In this document: positions 8,593 through 18,726 of the stretch, one piece after another | Numbering within the stretch: position 1 is the stretch's first letter | How the letters are laid out: each line of letters begins with the position of its first letter | Assembly (NCBI GenBank): GCA_963804375.1 | Contig: CAWDQE010000014.1 | Location: forward strand, 1,736,001 to 1,800,000 | From: JANXQG01 sp963804375 | Lineage (GTDB): Bacteria > Planctomycetota > Planctomycetia > Pirellulales > Thermoguttaceae | DNA: 64,000 bases | Direction of reading: 5' to 3' | Translations under genes and position numbers: made by a program | The notes under the pieces: generated by a model | What the model was told of the DNA's origin: nothing | Seen by the model: only the letters and a program-made list of their open reading frames with translations | Database searches by the model: none

Positions 8593-10720
8593 ATGAGCAG
8601 CTACCAAACCATACCGGATGACAACGAGATCGAGCGGACCCGCCGCCAGATCCAAACCCTGATCGGCGAAGTTTCGCAGTTGTCGCGACAGAACCTGACC
8701 CCCGGCCAGTTCTATGAGCAGTTCCTCAATCGGGTGGTTTCGGCCCTGGCCGCCAACGGAGGGGTTGTATGGACCGCGGGCGACAATGGCCAACTCGCGC
8801 TCCAGTATCAGGTCAATCTCCAGCAGACCGGCCTGATCGAGGACGAAGAGAAGCAAAAAAGCCATAGCCGGCTGCTGTACAAGCTGCTCGCCAATCCCAA
8901 TGTGGCCGGCGGCAGCGGCGAGCTGGTGCCGCCGCATTCCGGCTTCGGCGACGACGAGGCGGCCAACCCCACCGAGTTCCTCCTCGTCTTCGGACCTTTG
9001 CGGACCGACCTGGAGATGGTCGGCCTGATCGAGATCTTCCAGCGCCCCGAATCGGCGCCGCAGGTCCAGCAAGGCTACCTGCGCTTCCTGGTGCAAATGT
9101 GCGAGCTGGCCGGCGATTTCCTCAAGAGCCATCAGTTGCGGCACTTCTCCGATCGCCAGGTCCTGTGGGCCCGCCTGGAAGACTTCACCCGCAACGTCCA
9201 CTGCTCGCTGGAGCCCATTCAGACCGCCTACACGATTGCCAACGAAGCCCGTCGGCTCATCGAGTGCGACCGCGTGAGCGTGGCCATTCGCAAGGGGAAC
9301 CGCTGCACGATCGAGGCGATCAGCGGGCAGGACGTGTTCGACAAGCGCTCGAACACCGTGCGGCTCTTGGGCCGCCTGGCCTCGGCCGTGGTGGCCACGG
9401 GCGAACCGGTGTGGTATGCGGGCGATACCCGCGACCTGGCCCCGCAGGTCGAAGACGCGGTGCAGGAGTATGTCGACGACGCCCATTCGAAGATGATCGC
9501 CGTGTTGCCCTTGGGACGACCGAAGCCCGACGAGGACGCCGACCTGGCAGACAAGGACGACGCCGAAGGTCCGGTGGGGGCCTTGATCGTCGAGCAGATT
9601 GAAGACAACCGCGTGGCCCCCGCCATGGCCCAGCGGATCGACGTCGTCTGCCAGCACAGTTCGGTGGCGCTGGCCAACGCCATGGAACACCAGAACCTGT
9701 TCCTCATGCCCTTGTGGCGGGCGATCGGCAAGAGCAAGTTCATCGTGCAGGCCCGCACGCTGCCCAAGACGATCCTGGTCGTCATCGCCGTGCTGGTGGT
9801 GATCTTGGGCTTATTCATTGTGCCGGCCGACTTCGACTTGCACGCCAAGGGGACCCTGGAGCCGGTTATTCGCAAGGACGTCTACGCCGGCGTCGAGGGG
9901 ACGATCTACGAATTCGGGACGGCGAGATGCCCAGGGCAAGTTGCTCGACGGCAAGCCGATCGAACACGGCTCCTGGGTCAAGGGGCCCAAAAAACCCGGA
10001 GAGAAGGGCGATCTCCTCTTGAAGCTCCGCAATCCCACCCTGGAAGCCCAGAAGGCCGAAATCGAGGGCCAGGTGGCCATCGAAACCCAGCATGTCAAGG
10101 ACATCGACCACGAACTGACGACCAATAACGGGTTGAGGTCCGACGACCGCGTGCGGCTGATGGGCCAGTTGGCCGAAGCGGAAGCCAAACTGAAAAGTCT
10201 GGAGGCGGAGGCCGAGATCCAAAGGTCCAAGGTCGCCGAGCTGGAAGTCTATAGTCCGATCGACGGCCAGATTGTGACGTGGGACCTGAAGAACCGCTTG
10301 GAAGGCCGCCCCGTGCAGAAAGGTCAAGCCCTGCTCCGCATCGCCAATCCGGAGGGGGAGTGGGAACTCGATCTGCACATGCCCGAAGACCGCATGGGCC
10401 ACATCATGCGGGCCAAGGCGGGGGCCGACGAGCACAGCGACCCACTGCAGGTCAAGTATATCCTGGCCACGGAGCCGGGAACGACGGAGCACGGGAGCGT
10501 CAAAGAGATCAGGAGAGATGCCAACGTTCAGGAAAAGGACGAAGGCAATGTGGTGGAGATCCTGGTGGACATCAACAAGAAGGACATTAAACCGGAGAAC
10601 CTCCGCGAGGGCGCCACCGTGAACGGCAAGGTGCATTGCGGCCGGGCGTCGCTGGGCTATGTCTGGTTCCACGACCTGTTTGCGTTCATCCAGGCCAAGG
10701 TCTTCTTCCGCTTCTTTTAA
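8593..10720 (+). CDS. GAF-domain HlyD-like adaptor (one frameshift)
   Basis: Read as one gene of about 709 residues. The N-terminal 190 residues are of unknown type, a GAF-like domain follows (about 212-360), one membrane segment lies near 393-413, and the C-terminal half is a biotinyl-lipoyl/HlyD adaptor with a coiled-coil hairpin. The first frame runs to 10128 and the correct second frame takes over near 9930. Removing one C from the CCC at 9930-9932 joins the two halves. The architecture fits a cytoplasmic sensor joined to a periplasmic adaptor. It is the first gene of an operon with a second adaptor (16 bases downstream) and an M50-HlyD protein. The frameshift is probably a sequencing indel, because the downstream half is well conserved to its natural end. 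Confidence 0.75.
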
Positions 10721-10735
10721 CAAGGAATGGCGAGT

Positions 10736-11632
10736 ATGCGTTGGATTTTTCTTTGTATCGTCGTCGCGGCGGGCTTGGGCCGGCTGGAGGCTGCGGAATA
10801 CCCCTTGTCGCCTGCCAAAGTCAACGTGCCGCATTGCGTGGTGGCCCTGGCCGAACAGGCTGATCTGCCGCCGCTGGAGGCCGGGGTCATCAAGGAAGTC
10901 GCGGTCAAGGACGGCGACAAGGTCGAAGAGAAGCAGCTCTTGCTGCAACTCGACGACAGCAAGGCCCAGGCGGAGCTGACCGTGGCGCAGGCCAAGCAGG
11001 AGGCGGCCGAGACCAAATTCAAGGCGGCCGATATCAACGTCGAGTATGCCAAAGCGGCCAAGGACGTGGCCGTCGCCGAATACGAGACCAGCCTGAAAGC
11101 CAATGCCAAGTTCCCCGGCACGGTCCCCGCCGTGCAGATCAACACGTTGCTGCTGAAGTGCACCGAGACCAGGCTGGCGATTGTGAAGGCCGATTCCGAC
11201 AAGAAGGTTGCCGAAGAAGAGGCCGATGTCGCCAGGGCCGAGGTCGCAGCCGCCAAGGTGATGGTCGATCGGCATAAGGTCCTCTCGCCGATCGCCGGCG
11301 AAGTGGTCGAGATCCGCGCCCACAAGGGCGAAGCGGTGCAGCCCGCACAGCCGGCGATCCTGGTCGTCAAGCTCGACAGTGTTTGGGTCCAAGGCCGCGT
11401 GCCTGCCGCCGAAGTCGCGCGGGCCGCAATTGGGAAGAGCGTCACGGTCGACGTCACGATTACCCGCCGTGAGAAACGCTCGTTTCCGGGCCAGGTCATT
11501 TTCGTGAATCCGCTCACCGATACGGGCGACACCTATGTGGTTCGCGCCAAGGTCGCCAACCAACAGTCGAACGGCTACTGGCTGCTCAGTCCGGGCATGC
11601 AGGCCGAAATGAGCGTCGAACTGACAAAGTAG
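10736..11632 (+). CDS. HlyD/RND-type periplasmic adaptor
   Basis: 298 residues. A signal peptide (residues 1-18) precedes a lipoyl half-motif (Gly-Val-Ile-Lys-Glu-Val-Ala-Val-Lys-Asp-Gly-Asp-Lys-Val), a long alpha-helical hairpin (about 75-175), the second lipoyl half (Ser-Pro-Ile-Ala-Gly-Glu-Val-Val-Glu) and a beta-barrel domain. Adaptors of this family bridge inner-membrane transporters and outer-membrane channels. The ATG at 10727 directly abuts an AAGGA element, so the ATG at 10736, nine bases from it, is the better start. The stop codon overlaps the GTG start of the next gene, indicating translational coupling. No transporter ATPase or RND pump is adjacent. Confidence 0.85.
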   Translation: MRWIFLCIVVAAGLGRLEAAEYPLSPAKVNVPHCVVALAEQADLPPLEAGVIKEVAVKDGDKVEEKQLLLQLDDSKAQAELTVAQAKQEAAETKFKAADINVEYAKAAKDVAVAEYETSLKANAKFPGTVPAVQINTLLLKCTETRLAIVKADSDKKVAEEEADVARAEVAAAKVMVDRHKVLSPIAGEVVEIRAHKGEAVQPAQPAILVVKLDSVWVQGRVPAAEVARAAIGKSVTVDVTITRREKRSFPGQVIFVNPLTDTGDTYVVRAKVANQQSNGYWLLSPGMQAEMSVELTK

Positions 11633-13891
11633 TGGTAACCCTTCACGACAGTCTGCTCTCCAGTTCCGCACGCTCGCTGTCGATCCGGCGGCGGCCCGAT
11701 CTCATTGCGCCGGCAGCATTACCTGGGACGCAGTTACTGGGTCGTCAAGGACCCGGTGGGGCTGAACTACTACCGCTTCCAGGAAGAGGAATACGCCCTG
11801 CTGAACTGGCTGGACGGCAACGTCAGCCTCGACGAGTTGAAAGACCGCTTCGAAGAGGAATTTCCCCCGCAAAAGATCACCCTGGAAGAGCTCCAGCAGT
11901 TCCTCGGCATGTTGCACCGCAGCGGACTGGTGATTGCCGCCGTGGGCGGCCAAGGCAAGCAGTTGCTCAAACGCCGCCGCGAACGCCGCCGCAAGGAATT
12001 CCTCGGCGCCTTGTCCAACGTCCTCTGCATCCGCTTCAAGGGCTTCGACCCCGAACGGTTCCTCAACTGGCTCTATCCCTGGGTGAGCTGGTTCTACTCC
12101 ACCACGGCGGTGACCGCCTGCATCCTGCTGGGCCTTTCCGCCCTGACCCTGGTGGCGGTGCAGTTCCACGTCTTTACGTCGCGGCTGCCGGCGTTCCACG
12201 AATTCTTCAATTTCCAGAACGCGCTGCTGCTTTCCGTCACGCTGGGCGTGACCAAGGTCCTGCACGAGTGCGGCCACGGGCTGATGTGCAAGCACTTCGG
12301 CGGCGAATGCCACGAAATGGGCGTGATGTTCCTCGTGCTCACGCCCTGCCTGTACTGCAACGTGTCCGACTCCTGGCTGTTGCCCAACAAGTGGCAGCGC
12401 GCCGCCATCGGCGCCGGCGGCATGTACGTCGAGCTGGTTATAGCCTCGATCGCCACCTGGATCTGGTGGTACAGCGAGCCGGGCCTCATGAACCACCTGT
12501 GCCTGAACGCCATGTTCGTGTGCTCGGTCAGCACCTTGATCTTCAACGCCAATCCGCTCTTACGGTACGACGGCTACTACATCCTCGCCGATATCACGGA
12601 GATCCCCAACCTGCGGCAGAAGTCGACCTCCGTCCTGGCCCGCAAAGCGGGCGATTGGTTCCTGGGGCTGGAACAGCCCGACGATCCGTTCCTTCCCGAG
12701 CGGAACCAGATCTTCTTTGCGCTCTACTCGGTGGCGGCCTTCATCTATCAGTGGGTGGTGGTCTACTCGATCTTGTTCTTCTTGTATCACTTCCTCAAGC
12801 CCTATGGGCTGGAAAAGATCGGTCAAATGATTGCCCTGGCCTCGCTGTGGGGCCTGATCGGGATGCCGCTCTACCAACTCGGCAAGTTCTTCTACGTGCC
12901 CGGGAGGCTCGAAAAAGTGAAAAAAGTCCGCATGTTCTCCAGTCTGGCCGGCCTGGTTGCGATCCTGGCGGCCGTGCTTTTCATCCCCTTGCCGCATTCG
13001 GTGATTGCCACCATGGAGATCCAGCCGCACGGGGCCGATCCCGTCTATATCGACGCCACCGAAGGCGGCTGCCTGGCCCAGCTTGACGTCAGGGCCGGCC
13101 AGGCGGTCGTCAAGGGCCAGCGGCTGGCCGTGCTGGAAAACAAAGACCTGGACATGGAAATCGCCAAGCTCCTGGCCAAGGAAAAGGAGTACCAGGTCAA
13201 GCTGCAGACTCTCGACAGGCTCGAACGTTCCGATCAGAAATCGGCGGAGAGCATCCCGCAATTGGAGAAGGCCCTGGAATCGGCGCGGAAGCAGCGGAAG
13301 GAAGAAGAGGCCGACCGCGATCGGTTGACGCTCAGGGCGACCCGCGACGGCATCGTCTTGCCGCCGCCGCCCACCCCGGCGACCCATCATGAAGACCTGG
13401 AGGGCGGTCCGTTGCCTACCTGGTCCGGCACGCCCCTGGACGAGGAGAACCACCGGCCTTTTCTCAAAGAAGGCACGCTTTTCTGCCAGGTGGGCGATCC
13501 GCGGCAAGTGGAAGCGATTGTTATTATCGACCAGGGCGACATCGACTATGTCCAACCAGATCAGGCGGTCGATCTGAAGTTCGACGCCCTGCCCCACGAC
13601 ACGCTGCACGGTAAGATCGAGCGGATCTCGGATTCCAAGATCGTGGACCTGCGGATCACCGCCCGGCGGAGCTCCACCGCCGTCAGCGGCGACGTGCCCA
13701 CCACGAAAGATCCGGAGACCGGCGTGGAGAAGCCGCAAAGCGCGTCCTACCAGGCCGTGGTGCCGATCACCGACGAAGAAGGCGTGCTGCTGATCGGCCT
13801 CCGCGGCCGGGCCAAGATCCACACCGAGTGGCTCTCACTCGGCAGCCGGCTCTGGCGGCTGGTCATGAACACGTTCCGCTTCCGGCTATAG
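11632..13891 (+). CDS. PqqD-like / M50 site-2 protease / HlyD fusion (one frameshift)
   Basis: About 750 residues. The conserved N-terminus starts at the GTG that overlaps the previous stop and continues in a second frame after about 11710; dropping one C from the CC at 11710-11711 restores it. The order is a PqqD-like winged helix (about 30-100), membrane segments, the zinc motif His-Glu-Cys-Gly-His, the second M50 motif Asn-Pro-Leu-Leu-Arg-Tyr-Asp-Gly-Tyr-Tyr, further membrane helices, and a C-terminal HlyD domain with a lipoyl half and coiled coil (beyond about 450). In planctomycetes such M50-HlyD proteins co-occur with separate HlyD adaptors, as here. The role is probably export or processing of a peptide or surface protein, but the substrate is unknown. 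Confidence 0.8.
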
Positions 13892-13908
13892 GGGACCATG
13901 AAAGTATA

Positions 13909-13988
13909 GTAGGATGGACCTCCGAGTCCGTCCAGTTTCAAGGGACGGATCGACCATGAGTATATGGTGCCCGAGGTCCATCCTACTA
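13909..13988. repeat. REP-like inverted repeat, GTAGGATGGACC type
   Basis: GTAGGATGGACCTC at the left end and GAGGTCCATCCTAC at the right end are reverse complements. Nested shorter matches (GTCCGTCC and GGGACGGA) lie inside. It occupies the gap between the M50 gene and mqnA. No T-run is present. Confidence 0.85.
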
Positions 13989-14012
13989 ATCTCGCGGAAG
14001 TTGTAACGTCGC

Positions 14013-14774
14013 ATGTCTCAAATATGCGTGGGGGCGGTCACCTATTTGAACGCCCGGCCGTTGATGTTCACCCTGCCGCAACTCCTGCCAGAGGCGGAGA
14101 TCGTCGTCGATTTTCCCAGCCGCCTGGCCGACGGGCTGGCCGACGGGCGATTCGACGTGGCCTTGATTCCCTCGATCGAATACCTGCGTCAGCCGGGGCT
14201 GCGGGTCGCCTCCGACGCGGTCATCGCCTGTGACGGCCCGGTGCGGAGCGTCAAGCTCTACGGTCGCGTGCCGATCGAGCGCGTGGAAACGCTGGCCCTG
14301 GACGAAGGCTCGCGGACCAGCGCGGCCCTGGCCCAGATCCTCCTGCGCGAGCGTTTTTCCTTGCAGCCGTGCCTGTTGCCGTTGCCGTTGGAAAGCCGGC
14401 CGGGCAACTCGCCGGCCGATGCGGTGGTGGTCATCGGCGACCGCGGCATGCTGCAGCCGGACGAGGACCTGGCCTTTGTCTGGGACCTGGGCGAAGAGTG
14501 GTCGCGTTGGACCGGCCTGCCCTTTGTTTTTGCCCTCTGGGCCGCTCGGCCGCACGTGCAGGAAGCGCGCATCGATCGCGCCCTGGCCGCCGCCCGCGAC
14601 CAAGGTCTGACCCGTTTGCCCGAGATCGCTCGCCTGGCCGCTCCCGAGGTGGGCCTTCCTGAAGCGGAATGTCTGAGCTACCTGCGCGACAACCTGGAGT
14701 TCCACCTCGGCCCGCGACAGCGGAAAGGGCTGGAGCGGTTCTATGAGCTCGCCAAATGCCACGGTCTGGGGTAG
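14013..14774 (+). CDS. mqnA: Chorismate dehydratase MqnA
   Basis: 253 residues, normal for MqnA. This enzyme dehydrates chorismate to 3-enolpyruvylbenzoate, the first step of the futalosine route to menaquinone. The family signature is clear: Gly-Ala-Val-Thr-Tyr-Leu-Asn-Ala-Arg-Pro-Leu at residues 7-17, Asp-Val-Ala-Leu-Ile-Pro-Ser-Ile-Glu at about 47-55, and Asp-Glu-Gly-Ser-Arg-Thr-Ser at about 95. It has a periplasmic-binding-protein fold but is cytoplasmic, with no signal peptide. No other mqn gene is in the window. The gene stands alone between two REP-like inverted repeats. Confidence 0.9.
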   Translation: MSQICVGAVTYLNARPLMFTLPQLLPEAEIVVDFPSRLADGLADGRFDVALIPSIEYLRQPGLRVASDAVIACDGPVRSVKLYGRVPIERVETLALDEGSRTSAALAQILLRERFSLQPCLLPLPLESRPGNSPADAVVVIGDRGMLQPDEDLAFVWDLGEEWSRWTGLPFVFALWAARPHVQEARIDRALAAARDQGLTRLPEIARLAAPEVGLPEAECLSYLRDNLEFHLGPRQRKGLERFYELAKCHGLG

Positions 14775-14778
14775 GAGT

Positions 14779-14877
14779 GTAGGCCGGAACAAGCGAAGCG
14801 CAGTTCTGGCATGTATTTGTTGCCACTGCCGCACAGTACTGCCGTGCCGGAACTGCGCTTCGCTTGTTCCGGCCTGC
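14779..14877. repeat. Long inverted repeat, GTAGGCCGGAACAAGCG type
   Basis: GTAGGCCGGAACAAGCGAAG on the left matches CTTCGCTTGTTCCGGCCTGC on the right, extending to about 30 paired bases with few mismatches, around a loop of about 30 bases. It lies between mqnA and the DUF255 gene; the right arm ends 20 bases before the next start codon. Confidence 0.85.
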
Positions 14878-14897
14878 CTTGCTTCGTAGAATTCGCC

Positions 14898-16719
14898 ATG
14901 AACAAGCTCAGTCACGAAATCAGCCCGTACCTGTTACAACACGCCGAGAACCCCGTCGATTGGCAACCTTGGGGCCCGGAAGCGCTTCTGCGTGCCCGCG
15001 CGGAGCAGAAGCCGATCTTTCTCTCGGTCGGCTATTCGGCCTGCCACTGGTGCCACGTGATGGCCCACGAGAGTTTCGAGGACCCCGCGATCGCGGAACG
15101 CCTGAACCGCGATTTCATCAGTATCAAGGTCGATCGCGAAGAGCGGCCGGACCTGGACCAGATCTACATGGAAGCCGTGCAGGCGATGACCGGCCAGGGC
15201 GGATGGCCGATGTCGGTCTTCCTCACGCCCGAACAGAAGCCGTTCTTCGGCGGCACGTACTGGCCGCCGCGCGGGCGGGGCGGAATGGCGGGCTTCGGCG
15301 ACGTGCTCTCGGCCGTGGCCGCCGCGTGGCGCGAGCGCCGCAGCGACGTCCTGCCAGCAGGCGGAAAAGGCCGTGCAGTTTCTCCAGGCCCCGCGCCTCG
15401 TGGGCGACAAGTCGGCCGAGTTGAACGAGGCCCCGCTGGAAACGGCCGAAGCCAATCTGGCCCAGGCCTTCGACGACCGCCTGGGCGGTTTCGGCCCCGC
15501 GCCCAAGTTTCCCCACGCCACGGACCTCAACCTCCTGCTGGCTCGCTGGCGGACTTCGCGGCGCGAACCGTTGCTGGAGATGGTCGTCGTCACGCTCGAT
15601 CACATGGCGGCAGGCGGCATCTACGACCATCTCGGCGGCGGATTCCATCGCTATAGCGTCGATGCCGAGTGGCTCGTGCCGCACTTCGAAAAAATGCTGT
15701 ACGACAATGCCATGCTGGCCGGTTGTTATCTCGACGCCTGGCAGGAGACCCAACGGAAAGACTACCTCCGCGTCGTCCGCGAGACGCTCGACTACGTGCT
15801 CCGCGACATGAGCGACCCGCTTGGCGGATTTTATAGCGCCGAGGACGCCGACAGCGAAGGCGAGGAAGGGAAGTTCTATGTTTGGACTCCGCAGGAGGTG
15901 CAAGCGGTGCTGGGGCCCGAACGGGCGGCCGCCTTTGGTTATGTTTACGACGTGACGCCGACCGGCAATTTCGAAGGTCGCAATATCCTGCACCTGGCCG
16001 AGCCGATCGCCGTTTGCGCCAAGGTCCTCGGCCGCGACGCCGCCTCGCTGGAGGAACAATTGACGGCCGATCGCGTCGAGCTGCTCGCAGCACAGGCCCG
16101 CCGCGTGCGGCCCGGCCGCGACGACAAAGTGCTCGTGAGTTGGAACGGGCTGATGATCGACGCCATGGCTCGTGCGGGCGCCGTGTTGGACGAGCCACGG
16201 TACCGCGCGGCCGCCGCGGCCGCCGCCGACTTCCTGCTCACGCATCTCCGCGGCGATCAGGGCCGATTGCTGCACGGTTGGCGGGCAGGCCAGGCCCGGC
16301 ACAACGCCTTTCTCGACGACCATGCCAGCCTTTGCAATGCGCTGGTAACGCTTTACGAAACGCAGTCGGAACCTCGCTGGCTTGACGAGGCGAAAGGGCT
16401 GGCCGACGCCGTGCTCGCGCGTTTTGCCGACACCGTGGCCGGCGGTTTCTTCTACACCTCCAGCGATCACGAGCCGCTGATTGCCCGCAAGAAAGACCTT
16501 TGGGACACGCCGGTCCCCAGCAGCACCGGCCTGGCTGCCACCGCTTTATTGCGGCTTGCCCGGCATACCGGCCGCGACGACTACCGCCGCGCGGTCGAGG
16601 AGACGCTGCGCGTGAGCAGCGATTGGATGGAACGGGCCTCGTTGGGTGTCGGGCAGTTGTTGCTTGCCCTGGATGCCTGGCTCGCGGAGCGGAAGGAACC
16701 CGTGGTACAACAGGGGTGA
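14898..16719 (+). CDS. Thioredoxin-domain DUF255 protein, YyaL/SSP411 family (one frameshift)
   Basis: About 607 residues when the two frames are joined. The N-terminal thioredoxin-like part carries Pro-Tyr-Leu-Leu-Gln-His-Ala-Glu-Asn-Pro-Val-Asp-Trp and the Cys-His-Trp-Cys-His motif (residues 51-55). An (alpha/alpha)6 glycosidase-like domain follows, with Gly-Gly-Phe-His-Arg-Tyr-Ser-Val-Asp and Trp-Leu-Val-Pro-His-Phe-Glu-Lys-Met-Leu-Tyr-Asp-Asn. The frame changes at the CC at 15354-15355; removing one C gives the expected Gln-Gln-Ala-Glu-Lys-Ala-Val-Gln-Phe-Leu. The family is near-universal but has no firm function. The start ATG at 14898 matches the family N-terminus; the longer upstream frame runs through a repeat. 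A sequencing error is the likely cause of the break. Confidence 0.85.
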
Positions 16720-16764
16720 ACCCGATTGACACCTCCTTCCTCAGAATGCGGTTGCTGGAGAAAA

Positions 16765-17085
16765 ATGACGGACAAAGCCATACGCGACAGATTGGTTGAA
16801 CACGGCCAGAAGAGTCTCCGTTCGCCGAGGCAGATCATTCAGTTCACCAAGATGGCAGCGTCGGACGCGCTGCTGAACAACCTGGCCAATCATCCTCATG
16901 CCTTTGTCTTGGCCTCCGTAATGGACCGCCAAATCAAAGCCGAGAAGGCCTGGCTAATTCCATTCGCAGACTATTTCTCGATAGACACCTCGGCGGACGT
17001 GCATATCCGGCGAGTGTTCGCACGCCTCGGTTCTTGTGCCCCCGGATGCCCGGCATGTGGCGCGCCCTACTACCATTGATCGAAC
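16765..17085 (+). pseudogene. HhH-GPD DNA glycosylase / endonuclease III-like remnant
   Basis: About 100 residues. The start (Met-Thr-Asp-Lys-Ala-Ile...Phe-Val-Leu-Ala-Ser-Val-Met-Asp-Arg-Gln-Ile) is the N-terminus of an iron-sulfur HhH-GPD glycosylase. It then jumps, after Lys-Ala-Trp-Leu-Ile-Pro, to the catalytic region Tyr-Phe-Ser-Ile-Asp-Thr-Ser-Ala-Asp-Val-His-Ile-Arg-Arg-Val-Phe. The middle of the protein, including the helix-hairpin-helix, is absent, and the 3' end is lost in a frameshift. An internal in-frame deletion in a former repair gene is the simplest reading. A GCTGGAG element precedes the ATG. Confidence 0.6.
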
Positions 17086-17409
17086 ATGCGCCGGAGGGCC
17101 TCACCAATACCTTGTCGATCGGTTGCTTGTAGGCGTCCAAGGGCGCGATGAATATCGGACTTTGCGAGGGTTGCCAACTTGTGGAGACGGGCGTTCGATG
17201 GAGCGAGCAGGCCCGCGCCGCGCCAGTCAATAAGTGCGATGTCGAAGGGCGTAGGGCTTGAGTGGGTTGTAATCCTGGCGACCAGCAGGTCGAACGTCTC
17301 CGGTGTCGAGAATAACAAGGGCAGGTCGCAGTTTCCACGTGCTGCCCGAGGTAAAGGGAAATTTTACCAGGACCACATCACCCGGATTATAAAGCGTCAT
17401 AGATGTCAT
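17070..17409 (-). CDS. MazF/PemK-type toxin (one frameshift)
   Basis: About 112 residues when joined. The N-terminus has Asn-Pro-Gly-Asp-Val-Val-Leu-Val-Lys-Phe-Pro-Phe-Thr, the standard opening of MazF/PemK endoribonucleases, and Arg-Pro-Ala-Leu-Val-Ile. The second half (Ile-Ala-Leu-Ile-Asp-Trp...Gly-Leu-Leu-Ala-Pro-Ser) continues in another frame. One extra base near 17294-17297 explains the switch. Such toxins cleave mRNA and are blocked by a partner antitoxin, here the overlapping upstream gene. The start is given at the Met-Thr-Ser of 17409; a Met nine bases downstream is equally possible. The gene may be functional if the indel is an artefact. Confidence 0.65.
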
Positions 17410-17599
17410 CGCCGGAGGAATAACCCGCAAGGAACCGATCGCCAGTCAGTCGCTTCCAATCGTCGTCTTCGGATGAGTCGCCAACCAGGAGAACTACGCG
17501 CACGCGATCATCCCCAGGAATCTGGGCCGCGATGTCGGGTGGAAGCGTCAACGTTCCGTCAGGCGGTATCTGGGTTTGGAATTCAAGGACTATCATCAT
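17387..17599 (-). CDS. Antitoxin of the MazF-type pair
   Basis: 70 residues, acidic. It opens with Ile-Val-Leu-Glu-Phe-Gln-Thr-Gln-Ile-Pro-Pro-Asp-Gly-Thr-Leu-Thr-Leu-Pro, a short beta segment resembling the DNA-binding part of AbrB/MazE-like antitoxins. The acidic tail (Ser-Ser-Glu-Asp-Asp-Asp-Trp) is typical of a disordered toxin-wrapping region. It overlaps the downstream toxin by 23 bases, the normal arrangement for type II pairs. Two consecutive Met codons give possible starts at 17599 and 17596. Confidence 0.65.
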   Translation of the reverse strand: MMIVLEFQTQIPPDGTLTLPPDIAAQIPGDDRVRVVLLVGDSSEDDDWKRLTGDRFLAGYSSGDDIYDAL

Positions 17600-17730
17600 C
17601 GAACCTCGAAAGCAGGTCCCTCTTGTCTCGGAAAGTACGGTCGCGTTAATTATACCACGAAGAACCACAAATAGAAACCGCGAAATACACGAAAGATTCG
17701 AGGTGTTCTAAAGTGTCAGAAAGGGGAATT

Positions 17731-18183
17731 GTGAAAGTAAAGAAGACGATGCCGCCGACGTACCTCTTGATCTCCATCGTCGCTATACTCGCTCTCCGAT
17801 TCTTGTTGCCGACGATCGGAGGGATTATTCCCTTTCCGTGGGATCTCCTCGGCTTGATTCCGCTGGTTGCAGGCGTGGTCCTCAACCTCGTTGCGGATAG
17901 AGCGTTTCAGCGGGCCCACACAACCGTCAAGCCCTTCGAGGAATCATCCGCCCTGATCGCCGGCGGAGCATATCGGCTCTGTAGAAACCCAATGTATCTC
18001 GGCTTTGTGCTGATTCTGATCGGGATCGCGGTCCTTGTGGGATCGCTAATGGCGTACTTGGTGGTCCTTGCATTTGCCGTCCTGATGGACCGAAAGTTCA
18101 TAGCCGTGGAAGAACGGATGTTGGCAGAGAAGTTCGGTGCGGAATGGGACGAGTACAAGCGGAGCACAAGGCGGTGGCTATAA
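17731..18183 (+). CDS. Isoprenylcysteine carboxyl methyltransferase family membrane protein
   Basis: 150 residues. Four hydrophobic segments are visible. The SAM-binding hallmark of this fold, Arg-Asn-Pro-Met-Tyr-Leu-Gly, lies near residue 86, and Glu-Glu-Arg-Met-Leu...Phe-Gly-Ala-Glu-Trp-Asp-Glu-Tyr follows at the C-terminus. The family includes phospholipid N-methyltransferases and many bacterial homologues of unknown substrate. A GTG at 17713 is in frame, but the GTG at 17731 has an AAGGGG element five bases before it. It is monocistronic, next to a toxin-antitoxin pair on the other strand. Confidence 0.75.
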   Translation: MKVKKTMPPTYLLISIVAILALRFLLPTIGGIIPFPWDLLGLIPLVAGVVLNLVADRAFQRAHTTVKPFEESSALIAGGAYRLCRNPMYLGFVLILIGIAVLVGSLMAYLVVLAFAVLMDRKFIAVEERMLAEKFGAEWDEYKRSTRRWL

Positions 18184-18274
18184 TGGCTGGAGCATGCTCA
18201 TGTCGGCTGGGCAAGCGTAGCATAAGAATCCTGCGCGGGGGGGGAAATCGCTGAAATCTCGCCTGGGCCCGCGT

Positions 18275-18559
18275 CTATTTGTCCGCGCGGGCCTGCTTTC
18301 CTGCCGCGGATGCGACACCGGCGGACTCGACCGCCTCTTTGGCCTTGTCGGCATAAAGGGTCCCCGGGAAACGCCTAATCAGGGTCTTCAGGGCCGCGGA
18401 GCGACTGGACGAGCCAGCGGGCATTTTCTCGCACCGTTCGTAGCCCTTCCTGGCGGCCAACTCGAGCTTGAATTTCGCGTCGGCTTCCAGTGCCAGGGTG
18501 ACCTTCCGCGCCTCCTTGGCGCTGCCGGTCCCTTTGAACTGCTGGCCGTGAACCCATGG
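18275..18559 (-). pseudogene. C-terminal fragment of a repeat-type protein
   Basis: About 95 residues in frame on the minus strand. They end in Ile-Arg-Arg-Phe-Pro-Gly-Thr-Leu-Tyr-Ala-Asp-Lys-Ala-Lys-Glu, which is like the last helix of TPR-type or outer-membrane assembly proteins (regular ...Phe-Pro-...-Ala-Lys spacing). No start or conserved upstream part exists, so this is a tail fragment of a lost gene. The original function cannot be named. Confidence 0.35.
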
Positions 18560-18726
18560 AACCCAACACCCTCTAATAATAGCGTGGTCCGCACCTTGGT
18601 CAATCGCTTGCCGGGCAAGGCATGGTGTGAAAAATCGCTGAATTCTCGGCAATGCAGCGGCGTGGGGTGGCATTTTGCACAAGTTATTTCTGACGTGGGC
18701 CCTTGCAAAACGTTGATCAGGTTACA

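Noticed and set aside
9866..11671. 601-residue minus-strand frame over the HlyD genes
   Set aside because: The plus-strand adaptor motifs are unmistakable; the minus frame has no domain.
8593..11712. Programmed +1 frameshifting in the HlyD operon
   Set aside because: Five unrelated genes show the same kind of one-base shift, with no slippery site or stop codon at the junctions, so sequencing indels are likelier.
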